A stretch of 64,000 bases of DNA from Streptomyces kanamyceticus (GCF_008704495.1 NZ_CP023699.1:5518001-5582000); one strand, 5' to 3'; shown: positions 15,264-23,916, counted from the first letter of the stretch. Notes: generated from the letters alone by a model not told the origin. Made by a program: numbers and translations.

Positions 15264-16735
15264 TCGGCACCGATGTTGGGCGGGTCCGGGATCGGGTTGC
15301 CGAAGTAGTCGCGGGTGGTCCCGTCGGCGACCGGAGTCCCCGCGCCCCGCGCCGGTGAACCATCCTTCAGCCGTACGTCCCCGGGGGCGCGCGGCGCGCC
15401 GGAGACGAAGCGCGGATCGGCGTTGACGGCCTTCGGGTCGCGGGGCTGCGAGGTGTTCCAGTACAGGTTGCCCTCGTAGGTGCTGACGGTGTCCTTGATG
15501 GGGGACCCCGACCCGGTGGGCGCGCCCACGAAGACGTTGTCGCTGAACGTGACCCCGGTCGGCCCGTTGTTGGAGACGAGCGCGGTGTCCGAGCGGTTGG
15601 TGACGACCGTGTTCCGGTAGATCCGCGTGTCCGTGGCCGCCCCGCACACCACCGAGATCACGGCGTACGGGGACGTCGTGTTGCGGTCGTTGACGCTGAT
15701 GTTGTCGTGGATCCGGTTGCCGTCGCTGACCTTGCCCTCGCCGTTGCAGACGAGCAGGAAGCCGCCCTCGTTGTCGTGGCTGTAGTTGTAGCGGTAGGTG
15801 TTGCGGACGTTGCCGCCGTCGATGTCGTACGCCATCGAGTCCCGCGTCCCGTGCCCGCCGGTCACCTCGTTGTACTGGTAGAGAGCGTCCTCGGACTCCC
15901 AGGCCCACACGCCCGCGTTGTATCCGGCGGAGCGCGTGTTGAAGCCGTCGACGTAGTTGTGCTCGACGCGCGCCTTGCTCGTCTCGTGGATGACGATGCC
16001 GTCGCCGCCCACGTCGTACGCCTTGTTGCGCTCGAACCGCACGCCGGTCGCGAACTTCCCGGGCCCTTCCCACGTCGACATGATGCCGATGCCCGTGCGG
16101 TCCACGTGGCGCACGGTGGAGTCCGTCACGCGCACCCCGGCGAACCGGGTGGGCTTCGCCGAGCCCTGGACGACGAAGAGGATGCCGCCCGAGGGGTCCG
16201 GGTCCTTGAAGTCGGCGCCGTTCACGTCGCGCACGTCCACGCCGTCGACGACGAAGTGGTCGGCCGTGCCGTAATCCGTGAGCTGGACGTACAGGCCCGC
16301 GCGGCGCTCCGTGGTGGTGGCGGGTCCGGTGTTGGAGAGCTCCAGGTTGCGGATCTCCCACTGCTCGGTGTTCACCAAGTGCAGTGCGGCGCGGGCGCCT
16401 TGGCCCTCGATGTGCGGCTTGGCCGCGCGCTTGTTCCCGTACGCGTCGATCCGCACGGGGGCGCCGGCCGCACCCGCACCTTTGGGAGCCAGCACCCCCG
16501 TGCAGCTTGTGCCCCGCTTCAGCAGGAGCCGGTCACCGGGCCCGAAGGCGTGCCCGCTCGCCTTGGCCACGCTGCGCCAGGCCGCATTCGCGGAGGTGCC
16601 GGACGCGGTGTCGTCGCCCTTGGCGCAGTCGACGTAGTAGGCGGTGCCTGCGGCCGCGGCTGCGGGCGGGGTGAGTCCTGCCGTTGCCGCGGCGAGGGCG
16701 GTGAGGAGCACGATGCTCGTGCGGCGCGGGGTCAT
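15251..16735 (-). CDS. secreted right-handed parallel beta-helix protein
   Basis: Residues 1-30 are a signal peptide (MTPRRTSIVLLTALAAATAG, then an Ala-rich cleavage region). The mature part begins AYYVDCAKGDDTASGTSANAAWRS, typical of secreted beta-helix enzymes. Many turns of the right-handed helix follow (VDGVDVRDVNGADF, VRFERNKAYDVGGDGIVIHE, NTYRYNYSHDNEGGFLL, TFSDNVFVG). The C-terminus ends RDYFGNPIPDPPNIGADQ, common in pectate-lyase/polysaccharide-lyase-like proteins. The substrate is not evident and catalytic residues cannot be assigned. 494 residues. It overlaps the convergent otsB by 13 bp. Confidence 0.85.
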   Translation of the reverse strand: MTPRRTSIVLLTALAAATAGLTPPAAAAAGTAYYVDCAKGDDTASGTSANAAWRSVAKASGHAFGPGDRLLLKRGTSCTGVLAPKGAGAAGAPVRIDAYGNKRAAKPHIEGQGARAALHLVNTEQWEIRNLELSNTGPATTTERRAGLYVQLTDYGTADHFVVDGVDVRDVNGADFKDPDPSGGILFVVQGSAKPTRFAGVRVTDSTVRHVDRTGIGIMSTWEGPGKFATGVRFERNKAYDVGGDGIVIHETSKARVEHNYVDGFNTRSAGYNAGVWAWESEDALYQYNEVTGGHGTRDSMAYDIDGGNVRNTYRYNYSHDNEGGFLLVCNGEGKVSDGNRIHDNISVNDRNTTSPYAVISVVCGAATDTRIYRNTVVTNRSDTALVSNNGPTGVTFSDNVFVGAPTGSGSPIKDTVSTYEGNLYWNTSQPRDPKAVNADPRFVSGAPRAPGDVRLKDGSPARGAGTPVADGTTRDYFGNPIPDPPNIGADQAS

Positions 16736-16909
16736 GGGGGGAACGTAGTGATGGCTGCCGTGCCGGGCCCATGGACAAACGCGGGGCGCGCTTGGACTCC
16801 CGGTGGCCGCCTCTGTGCGGGTGCGCCCGGCGTCCGTCTCTTCGCCGCTCCGCGGCGGCTTCCCACCCGCCCACCTGATACTCCGCGCCGGGCCCTCGGC
16901 TTAGGGCCC

Positions 16910-18301
16910 TCACAGCGCTTCGAGCTGGTCCAGGAACCACTGCGCGGGCGGCAGCGCCGTCGCCGCCGCCGCGAGGCGCTTCGTGCGTTCCGCGCGCTCG
17001 TCCAGGGACATCGTCAGGCCCGCGTGCAGCGCCTCCGCCGTCGCCGTGATGTCGTAGGGGTTCACCGGCAGCGCGTCCTCGCCCAGTTCCTCGTACGCCC
17101 CCGCCTCCCTGGACAGGACGAGCGCGCAGCCCTCGTCGGAGACCACGGGGACCTCCTTGGCGACGAGGTTCATGCCGTCGCGGATGGGGTTGACCAGGGC
17201 CACGTCCGCGAGGCGGTAGGCCGCCAGCGAGCGGGCGAAGTCGTCCTTGACGTGCAGCACCACCGGGGTCCAACCGGCCGTCCCGTACGTGGAGTTGATG
17301 TCCGCGGCGACCCGGGAGACCTCCGCCGTGTAGTCGCGGTAGACCGCCAGGTCCTGCCGGGACGGGTAGGCGAAGGCGACGTGCACGACCCGCTCGCGCC
17401 ACTCGGGGTGGGCGTCGAGGAGTTCCCGGTAGGCGAGCAGGCCCCGCACGATGTTCTTGGACAGCTCGGTGCGGTCCACCCGGACGATCAGCTTGCGGCC
17501 CTCGCCCGCCTGTTCCCGCAGCGCCCGCATCCGCTCCTCGACGTCGTCGCGGTGCGAGCGCTCGCGCAGGAAGTCCGCGTCGGCGCCGAGCCCGTGCACC
17601 CCGATCCTGGTGCCCGACGTGCCGCCGACCACGCGCACACAGCACTCCGTGAAGGCGTCGGCCCACCGCCCGGTGAGGAAGCCGAGCCGGTCGGCGCCGA
17701 GCATGCCCCGGAGCAGCTGCTCGGCCACGTCGTCCGGCAGCATCCGGAAGTAGTCGGCGGGCGCCCACGGTGTGTGCGAGAAGTGGCCGATCCGCAGGTC
17801 GTCGCGGAGTTCGCGGAGCATGCCGGGGACCAGGGCCAGGTGGTAGTCCTGCACGAGGACCGTGGCTCCGGGGCCCGCCTCGTCGGCAAGCGCCTCGGCG
17901 AAGGCGCGGTTGTAGGTCTCGTAGGCCGCCCACTGCCTGCGGAACTCCGGCCCGAAGACCGGTTCGAGCGGCGTCTGGTAGAGCAGGTGGTGGACGAACC
18001 AGAGGACGGAGTTGGCGATGCCGTTGTAGGCGTCCGCGTGGACGTCCGCGTCGATGTCCAGCATCCGTACGCCGGGTTCGCCGACGCCGCGCCGCACGGC
18101 CTCCCTGTCCCCCTCGCCGAGCGCCGAACAGACCCACAGGGAGTCCGCCCGGTCGCCGATGGCGCTGAGCCCGGAGACCAGGCCGCCGCCGCCCCGGCGC
18201 GCGGTCAGCTCACCGTCCTCGCCCGCCGCGTACGAGACGGGGCCGCGGTTGGACGCGACGAGTACCTGCGCTGCTGATGCCGATCGGGACGCGGAGACCA
18301 T
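16910..18301 (-). CDS. otsA: trehalose-6-phosphate synthase (GT20)
   Basis: The 463-residue enzyme transfers glucose from a nucleotide sugar to glucose-6-P. It shows the GT20 features VLVASNRGPVSY (start), RRGGGGLVSGL, NGIANSVLWFVHHLLY, VQDYHLALVPGMLR, GHFSHTPWAPADYFRMLP, VDRTELSKNIVRGL and the late LVNPIRDGMNLVAKE. ATG 18301 (MVSASRSASAAQVL) is preferred. An in-frame extension to 18331 is possible, but no clear ribosome-binding site precedes either. The product is dephosphorylated by OtsB. The gene follows the LAXTG surface-protein gene, separated by a terminator. Confidence 0.94.
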   Translation of the reverse strand: MVSASRSASAAQVLVASNRGPVSYAAGEDGELTARRGGGGLVSGLSAIGDRADSLWVCSALGEGDREAVRRGVGEPGVRMLDIDADVHADAYNGIANSVLWFVHHLLYQTPLEPVFGPEFRRQWAAYETYNRAFAEALADEAGPGATVLVQDYHLALVPGMLRELRDDLRIGHFSHTPWAPADYFRMLPDDVAEQLLRGMLGADRLGFLTGRWADAFTECCVRVVGGTSGTRIGVHGLGADADFLRERSHRDDVEERMRALREQAGEGRKLIVRVDRTELSKNIVRGLLAYRELLDAHPEWRERVVHVAFAYPSRQDLAVYRDYTAEVSRVAADINSTYGTAGWTPVVLHVKDDFARSLAAYRLADVALVNPIRDGMNLVAKEVPVVSDEGCALVLSREAGAYEELGEDALPVNPYDITATAEALHAGLTMSLDERAERTKRLAAAATALPPAQWFLDQLEAL

Positions 18302-18343
18302 GTGGCAGAACGTAGCCCGTGCCGCGAACACTCAAACGTACGG

Positions 18344-18376
18344 CGGCCGGACTCCCGGTGAGGGGGAGTCCGGCCG
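18344..18376 (-). terminator. terminator after the LAXTG protein gene
   Basis: CGGCCGGACTCCC (18344-18356) pairs with 18364-18376 over 13 bp around a seven-base loop. It lies between the stop of the surface-protein gene and the otsA start. Confidence 0.75.
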
Positions 18377-18400
18377 TCGTGGGGCAGGTCGGGTGGCGGA

Positions 18401-20512
18401 TCAGCCGCGCCGCCCCTTGACCGCGGCGAGCGCAAGGACGCCGAGCCCGCACAGCGCGGCCGCGACGCCGCCGTAGAGCATCGCCGACGAGTCACCGCCG
18501 GTCTTCGCGAGCTGCGCGTCCTGGTGGCCGCCAGGGGCCCCCGGCCGCTGGGGCTCCTGCGGCGCGGCCCTGCCCTGCACCCGCTGGGCGAGGATCGCCG
18601 TGGTGCACGGGTCGTCGCCGCCGCGCGTCGACTTCGAGCAGTTGCTGCCGGGCGCCGTCACCGTGATGACGGTGACCTGGCCGGGCGTGCAGGACACCTT
18701 CACCTTCTGGGTGATGGTGACCTTGCCCTTGGCGGGGACGTTGCCCTGCCACACGTACGTGCCGCCCCGCTTGGTGACCTTGCCCGCGCTGGCGACGGGC
18801 GCGGTGCCGGGCCGCACGGGCCAGGACGCGGTGGCACCGATGCGAGGGGAGCGCGACGCGTTCGTCACGGTGATCGTGTTGGTGGTCGAGCCGCACGCGG
18901 GGACGACCCGCCGGGCGGGGGAGCTGCCCACCACGACCGGCGGTTCGGGGTAGGCGATGACCGGCTCGGAGGCGCAGTTCGGGTCGGTGCTGCCCTTGTC
19001 GCAGTTGGAGCGCGGCGTCTGGACGTCGACGTTGTTGAGCAGCTTGCCGTCGCCGCTGACCGGGTCGTGGACGGTGACCGAGTAGGTGACGGTCGCGGTC
19101 TGGCCGGGACCGATGTCACCGACGTAGCTGATCCTCGGCTTCTTGTACGAGACGCTGCCGATGGAGGCTTTGGCGTCGTGGTTGTACGTCGCGTCGTCGA
19201 GGTTGCCGGACAGGTCGTCGCTGAACCTGGCGCCCGGGTAGGGCAGTTTGCTGATGTTCTTCGCCTTGATGGTGTAGGTCAGCTTGTCGCCGGGATCGAC
19301 CCTGGTGGGCGACGCGGTCTTGGTGACCTCCAGGTCGGGCACCGGCACGGAGAGCGCCAGCTGCGAGGGGACGTAGACGTCGCCGGTGCTGGTGAACGTC
19401 AGCTTCGCCGAGGTGGCGCCGACGGGGATCGCGCGGTCGGGCACCTCGAACGCCTTGGCGTCGATGCTCAGGTTGTTGCGGTACTTGGGATTGACCGAAC
19501 CGTCGTCCTCGCTGATGAAGAAGTTGTCGGATCTGCCGGTGTGCGACTCGGCGACGGGTCTGCCGTCGACCAGGAACTGGTCGCCCTTGGTGTTCCAGTC
19601 GCCCTCGTACGCCGTGACGCTGGCGTGGATGTCGCCCTCGGTGCGGTAGAAGCCGTCGACCGGGACGGTGGTGGAGGCGCCCGCAGCGGCCCGTGCCCTG
19701 GTCGAGCGCTGGATGACGTGGCCGCCCCAGAGGTAGACGTTGCGGCGGTCGGGCGCGTACTGCTCGTTGGGTCCGTCGTACTTGTAGACGACGGTCAGCG
19801 ACCAGCCGCCGACGCAGCCCTGCCCGGTCGGCGCCCACACGTTGCCGACGGCCACCTCGACGGGGCTGCCGGTGGTGGCGCCCTGGAAGGCGTCGGTGAC
19901 GTCGGCCTCGGCGGTGTAGTAGTGCGGGCCCTGGGTGGCGTTCGGGGTGCGGACCGCGTTCTGGACGCTCACCGTGTTCTCCGCGCCGCCGTCGACCCGG
20001 ATGACCGGGGCCGTGGTGAGCGGGTCGCCGGGGGCCGGGTCCACGGGCTCGTTGCCCTCGCGGTTGAGGTCGCAGATGTCGCGCACGGTGTTGCCGAAGC
20101 GGTGGGTGCCCGCGTTGCCGCCCCAGAACAGCCGCGCGTAGTCGACCGTCGCGCCCGGCGGGACGGTGACCTGGCCGGTGCTGGAGTCGAAGGTGCCGGT
20201 GAGGCCCGCGGTGTCGATGCGGCGCTCGATGAAGTTGTTGTTGTTCTTGGTGCCCTTGGCCTGCTGGGTCTCCTTGCAGGCGGCGGCCACGTCGGCCGGG
20301 CTCGTCGGGCAGTCGAGGACCGTGTTGCCGATGGTCTTGAAGTCGCCGTACAGCGATTCGTCGTAGCGCTTGGCGAAGGGCTCGACGACCTCCGCGGCGG
20401 CGGGCGCCGCGGTCGCGGTGAGCACCCCGGCGGCGACGGTGGCGGCGGCGAGCGTCAGCGCGCCCGCCCGCCGGACGGCTTTCCCTGCATGTCTGACATG
20501 TCTGACCCACAT
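18401..20512 (-). CDS. surface protein with DUF11 repeat and LAXTG class E sortase signal
   Basis: A 703-residue exported protein. It has a signal peptide (LTLAAATVAAGVLTATAAPAAA) and a long N-terminal region beginning VVEPFAKRYDESLYGDFKTI, with VDYARLFWGGN and a QGCVGGWSLTVVYKY block seen in actinobacterial adhesin-like proteins. DUF11-type beta-sandwich segments follow (DLEVTKTASPTRVDPGDKLT, NTITVTNASRSPRIG). The C-terminus is LAKTG (about 668-672), a hydrophobic helix and KGRRG. LAXTG is the known motif of class E sortases, so the protein is probably anchored to peptidoglycan, but no sortase gene is adjacent. The start ATG lacks a clear ribosome-binding site. Confidence 0.85.
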   Translation of the reverse strand: MWVRHVRHAGKAVRRAGALTLAAATVAAGVLTATAAPAAAEVVEPFAKRYDESLYGDFKTIGNTVLDCPTSPADVAAACKETQQAKGTKNNNNFIERRIDTAGLTGTFDSSTGQVTVPPGATVDYARLFWGGNAGTHRFGNTVRDICDLNREGNEPVDPAPGDPLTTAPVIRVDGGAENTVSVQNAVRTPNATQGPHYYTAEADVTDAFQGATTGSPVEVAVGNVWAPTGQGCVGGWSLTVVYKYDGPNEQYAPDRRNVYLWGGHVIQRSTRARAAAGASTTVPVDGFYRTEGDIHASVTAYEGDWNTKGDQFLVDGRPVAESHTGRSDNFFISEDDGSVNPKYRNNLSIDAKAFEVPDRAIPVGATSAKLTFTSTGDVYVPSQLALSVPVPDLEVTKTASPTRVDPGDKLTYTIKAKNISKLPYPGARFSDDLSGNLDDATYNHDAKASIGSVSYKKPRISYVGDIGPGQTATVTYSVTVHDPVSGDGKLLNNVDVQTPRSNCDKGSTDPNCASEPVIAYPEPPVVVGSSPARRVVPACGSTTNTITVTNASRSPRIGATASWPVRPGTAPVASAGKVTKRGGTYVWQGNVPAKGKVTITQKVKVSCTPGQVTVITVTAPGSNCSKSTRGGDDPCTTAILAQRVQGRAAPQEPQRPGAPGGHQDAQLAKTGGDSSAMLYGGVAAALCGLGVLALAAVKGRRG

Positions 20513-20550
20513 AAATGGGCAATGTAGGCAAAACGCATGATCAGCCGTGG

Positions 20551-21534
20551 TTACGCCACGCGACGATGTGCATACTCGGCGATATCGGACATAGGGGGGC
20601 GTTCCTCGGTGTCCACCGGATACGTCCTCGGCTCGAACCCGTGCTCGCCCCGGACGAACTGCGTCAGCTCCGGGCGTCCGAGATGGCCGCGCGCGAGCCG
20701 CAGCTGCGCGGTCCGGTAGATCGCCGCCGCCATCCGGCCCAGCGCCTGCCCGTCCTGGTGCCGGTGCTTGCGCACCCCGACGTCGACCTGCGCGAGCGCG
20801 TCCAGGCCCACCGTGTGCAGCGCGTCGACGAGCAGACCGAGCTCCACGCCGTACCCGACGGGGAACGGCAGCCGTTCGAGCAGGGACCTGCGGGCCGCGT
20901 ACTCGCCGCCCAGCGGCTGGACGAAGCCCGCCAGCTGGGGCCAGTGCATGTTCAGGAGCGGCCGCGCCATCAGCTCGGTCACCCGGCCGCCCTGCCCCGC
21001 GGCCGCGCCCAGCGGACGGTCGTACATCGCCTTCACGAAGTGCACGTCGGGGTCGGTCAGGAGCGGGCCCACGATCCCCGAGACGAAGTCCGCGGAGAAC
21101 TCCCGCAGGTCCGCGTCGACGAACGCCACGACGTCACCGTGCGTCGCCAGGAGCGAGCGCCACAGCACCTCGCCCTTGCCCGGCACGGCCGGGATGCGCG
21201 GCAGGATCTCGTCCCGGTGCACGACCCGGGCGCCCGCCTTCCGCGCGACCTCCGCCGTACGGTCACCGGAGCCGGAGTCGATCACCACGAGCTCGTCGAC
21301 GAGCGGAGTCCGCGCCATCAGCTCCCGCCGGATCACCTCGACGATCCCGCCGACCGTCGCCTCCTCGTCGAGCGCGGGAAGGACGACGCTCACCGAGGTG
21401 CCCGACGCGCGTTTCGCGGCGAGCAGACGCTCCGGTGAACGGTCGGCGACGGACCAGGAACGCCTGCTCAGCCAGCGCTCGACTTCTTGCAGCACGGTCG
21501 ACGGCTCCTCACTGCCACGCCGCGGCAGCGGCAC
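20551..21534 (-). CDS. gpgS: glucosyl-3-phosphoglycerate synthase
   Basis: GT-A fold glycosyltransferase of 327 residues (GT81). It has SVSVVLPALDEEATVGGIVE, ELVVIDSGSGDRTAEVA, the metal-binding DAD in VAFVDADLREF, VHFVKAMYDRPLG, and LPFPVGYGVELGLLVDA. GpgS transfers glucose to 3-phosphoglycerate, the first step towards glucosylglycerate and, in mycobacteria, methylglucose lipopolysaccharide. The GTG start is at 21534. It is divergent from the SAM-riboswitch/threonine-synthase-like gene. Confidence 0.92.
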   Translation of the reverse strand: MPLPRRGSEEPSTVLQEVERWLSRRSWSVADRSPERLLAAKRASGTSVSVVLPALDEEATVGGIVEVIRRELMARTPLVDELVVIDSGSGDRTAEVARKAGARVVHRDEILPRIPAVPGKGEVLWRSLLATHGDVVAFVDADLREFSADFVSGIVGPLLTDPDVHFVKAMYDRPLGAAAGQGGRVTELMARPLLNMHWPQLAGFVQPLGGEYAARRSLLERLPFPVGYGVELGLLVDALHTVGLDALAQVDVGVRKHRHQDGQALGRMAAAIYRTAQLRLARGHLGRPELTQFVRGEHGFEPRTYPVDTEERPPMSDIAEYAHRRVA

Positions 21535-21677
21535 ATTGTTACCTTCGTCTCGCGGTACGGACGACTATCTCAAGGGTCCGGGGCTTCGGTTACAGTCTTG
21601 AACAACGCCGGTGACCATCGCATGTCGGGGTCACCGCCCCGTTGAGATCAACAACTGAAACCCACAATCGAATACCG

Positions 21678-21808
21678 CTCATCCAGAGGGGCAGAGGGAT
21701 ACGGCCCGTTGAAGCCCCGGCAACCATCCCGCCGACCGCGCACGCGAGGTCTCGGTGGGGAAGGTGCCAATTCCGTCTCGCGGCGAGATGCGTCGCGAGG
21801 AAGATGAG
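21678..21808 (+). ncRNA. SAM-I (S-box) riboswitch aptamer
   Basis: The conserved S-box blocks occur in order: CTCATCCAGAGGGGCAGAGG, ACGGCCCGTTGAAGCC, CGGCAACC, then GGTGCCAATTCC. P1 pairs CTCATC (21678-21683) with GATGAG (21803-21808). P4 is TTCC...GGAA enclosing the TCTCG/CGAGA hairpin. The P1 3' strand overlaps GAGGAG, part of the Shine-Dalgarno region of the downstream ATG at 21828, so SAM binding would probably hide the ribosome-binding site (translational off-switch). This mechanism is inferred. Confidence 0.9.
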
Positions 21809-21827
21809 GAGAAAGGGCCTCGCCTCC

Positions 21828-23123
21828 ATGGCTGTGCAGACCGTCGCCACCGAAAGCACCACCACCCCCGTAGACCTCGGCCCCGCATCGGGCCTTGCGT
21901 GCCGGGAGTGCGGCACCAAGTTCCCGCTCGGACCGATCTTCGCCTGCGTCGAGTGTTTCGGACCCCTCGAAGTCGCCTACGACCTGCCGCTCGGTGACCC
22001 CGAAGCCCTCCGCGCCCGCATCGAGGCGGGCCCCGCCAACATCTGGCGCTACGCCCCGCTCCTGCCCGTCCCCGCCGACGTGGCCGACAAGCCGAACCTC
22101 AACCCCGGCTGGACCAAGCTCGTCAAGGCCGACAACCTCGCCGCCGAACTCGGCGTCGAACAGGGCAAGTTGTTCGTCAAGGACGACTCGGGCAACCCGA
22201 CCCACTCCTTCAAGGACCGCGTCGTCGCGCAGGCGCTCGAAGCGGCGCGCGCCTTCGGCTTCACCACCCTGTCGTGCTCCTCCACCGGCAACCTCGCCGG
22301 TGCCGTCGGCGCCGCCGCGGCCCGCGCGGGCTTCCGCTCCTGCGTGTTCATCCCGCACGACCTGGAGCAGGGCAAGGTCGTCATGGCCGCGGTCTACGGC
22401 GGCGAGCTCGTCGGCATCGAGGGCAACTACGACGACGTGAACCGCTTCTGCTCCGAGCTCATCGGCGACCCGCTCGGCGAGGGCTGGGGCTTCGTCAACG
22501 TCAACCTGCGGCCGTACTACGGAGAGGGCTCCAAGACCCTCGCGTACGAGATCTGCGAGCAGCTCGGCTGGGTCCTGCCCGACCAGCTGGTCATCCCGAT
22601 CGCCTCGGGCTCGCAGCTCACGAAGATCGACAAGGGCCTGAAGGAGCTCATCGCGCTCGGCCTGGTCGAGGACAAGCCCTACAAGATCTTCGGCGCGCAG
22701 GCGGAGGGGTGCTCCCCGGTGTCCGCGGCGTTCAAGGCGGGCCACGACGTCGTACGCCCGCAGAAGCCGAACACCATCGCCAAGTCGCTCGCCATCGGCA
22801 ACCCGGCGGACGGGCCCTACGTGCTCGACATCGCGCGGCGCACGGGCGGTGCGGTGGAGGACGTGAACGACGAGCAGGTCGTCGACGCGATTGAGCTGCT
22901 CGCTCGGAGTGAGGGGATCTTCGCGGAGACCGCCGGGGGCGTGACGGTCGGTGTCACCAAGAAGTTGGTCGAGGCAGGGCTCATCGATCCTTCGCTCACC
23001 ACGGTGGTGCTGAACACCGGGGACGGGCTGAAGACTCTCGACGCGGTCGCCGAGAGGTCTCAGGCGACCGCCACGATCAAGCCGAGCCTCGATGCGTTTC
23101 GCTCCGCGGGTCTGTCCGGCTGA
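21828..23123 (+). CDS. thrC: threonine synthase-like PLP enzyme under SAM-riboswitch control
   Basis: Fold-type II PLP enzyme of 431 residues. An N-terminal zinc-ribbon-like segment (CRECG, CVEC; residues 25-43) is followed by the PLP lysine in HSFKDR (Lys129), the CSSTGNLAGAV phosphate-binding loop and IASGSQLTKI. It matches ThrC, which converts O-phosphohomoserine to threonine. ATG 21828 follows GAGGAGAAAGGG. The SAM-I riboswitch just upstream and the CysO-like sulfur-carrier gene just downstream are unusual for a threonine enzyme. Streptomyces usually have another thrC in the hom-thrC-thrB cluster. A sulfur-transfer role (homocysteine formation) should therefore be considered. Confidence 0.88.
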   Translation: MAVQTVATESTTTPVDLGPASGLACRECGTKFPLGPIFACVECFGPLEVAYDLPLGDPEALRARIEAGPANIWRYAPLLPVPADVADKPNLNPGWTKLVKADNLAAELGVEQGKLFVKDDSGNPTHSFKDRVVAQALEAARAFGFTTLSCSSTGNLAGAVGAAAARAGFRSCVFIPHDLEQGKVVMAAVYGGELVGIEGNYDDVNRFCSELIGDPLGEGWGFVNVNLRPYYGEGSKTLAYEICEQLGWVLPDQLVIPIASGSQLTKIDKGLKELIALGLVEDKPYKIFGAQAEGCSPVSAAFKAGHDVVRPQKPNTIAKSLAIGNPADGPYVLDIARRTGGAVEDVNDEQVVDAIELLARSEGIFAETAGGVTVGVTKKLVEAGLIDPSLTTVVLNTGDGLKTLDAVAERSQATATIKPSLDAFRSAGLSG

Positions 23124-23150
23124 CCTTCCCCGCGGGTCGGCTGTGGCTGG

Positions 23151-23184
23151 TCGCGCAGTTCCCCGCGCCCCTTTCAGGGGCGCC
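23151..23184. repeat. dispersed hairpin repeat copy
   Basis: TCGCGCAGTTCCCCGCG followed by the hairpin GCGCCCCT-TTC-AGGGGCGC. This is the reverse-complement copy of the element seen at 4979 and 49535. It fills the gap between the thrC-like gene and cysO and could attenuate read-through. Confidence 0.8.
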
Positions 23185-23212
23185 CTCCCTTCGTACCGCT
23201 GAGGTGAATCCC

Positions 23213-23488
23213 ATGAGCGTCAACGTCCGCATCCCCACCATTCTCCGCACTTACACCTCCGGCCAGGCGGAGGTCGCCGCCGAGGGGGCCACGCTGGGTG
23301 AGGTCATCGCCGATCTGGAGAAGAACCACACCGGCATCGCCGCCCGCGTCCTGGACGACCAGGGCAAGCTGCGTCGTTTCGTGAATGTCTATGTGAACGA
23401 CGACGACGTCCGTTTCGAGCAGGGTCTGGAGACCGCCACTCCGGACGGTGCCGGTGTCTCGATCATTCCGGCGGTGGCCGGAGGCTGA
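23213..23488 (+). CDS. cysO: CysO-like sulfur-carrier protein (MoaD/ThiS fold)
   Basis: A 91-residue ubiquitin-fold protein ending VAGG, the C-terminal di-glycine that is activated and thiocarboxylated. It matches mycobacterial CysO closely in memory: IPTILRTYTSGQ, LGEVIADLEKNHTGIAARVL, LRRFVNVYVNDDDVRF and SIIPAVAGG. In mycobacteria CysO-thiocarboxylate is the sulfide donor for CysM. Here no cysM or mec is adjacent; the neighbour is the ThrC-like enzyme. ATG 23213 is chosen over GTG 23204 because GAGGTGAA precedes it at good spacing. Confidence 0.85.
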   Translation: MSVNVRIPTILRTYTSGQAEVAAEGATLGEVIADLEKNHTGIAARVLDDQGKLRRFVNVYVNDDDVRFEQGLETATPDGAGVSIIPAVAGG

Positions 23489-23520
23489 GCTTCCGCAGGC
23501 AAGAGCACGCAGCGTCATCC

Positions 23521-23559
23521 GAATTGCCCCCTCCGCGAGAGAAACGGAGGGGGCAATTC
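23521..23559 (+). terminator. terminator after cysO
   Basis: Arms 23521-23535 and 23545-23559 are perfect 15-bp complements (GAATTGCCCCCTCCG and its reverse complement) around a nine-base loop, 32 bases past the cysO stop. Confidence 0.88.
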
Positions 23560-23916
23560 TGCATGGTTGAGCGCGGTACAGTTGGGAACAGTGCTTCGCC
23601 GTTAGTGCCGAGCGCATATACGAAGTCGGCCCGGAGCCGACAAGAAGTAGCCAAAGCGTGCAGTCCATTTGGGTCCTTTGCGGCATTTGCCCGGCCCGAC
23701 TTGCCCTGAACTCCGGCAAATTCTCCAGATATTTCCGATCGTACGTGCCCAGAATTCTCGTCCGATTGACCTGTTGCAGACGGCAGTTGGACAGATACAT
23801 TCAGCGGCGGTCGACGCGTTCCGGCGCACACCTCCCATCTCCAATGGGTGGTGGAGGTCTGACCCGGGTCCGCGAAGTGCGGTCCTGTGCAAGGGCCAGT
23901 AATAGGGGAGTTAGGC
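23560..23916 (+). other. non-coding region: promoter and long leader of the cold-shock gene
   Basis: About 360 bases with distinctly lower G+C than the neighbours and no convincing coding frame. It lies between the cysO terminator and the cold-shock gene. TTGACC at 23767 resembles a -35 element, but I cannot fix a -10. A long structured leader is typical of csp genes. Confidence 0.5.

Noticed and set aside
15707..18277. 856-codon open frame on the plus strand
   Set aside because: Antisense of the beta-helix and otsA genes, caused by high G+C removing stop codons.
18524..20527. 667-codon open frame on the plus strand
   Set aside because: Antisense of the LAXTG surface protein, which has signal peptide and sorting signal.
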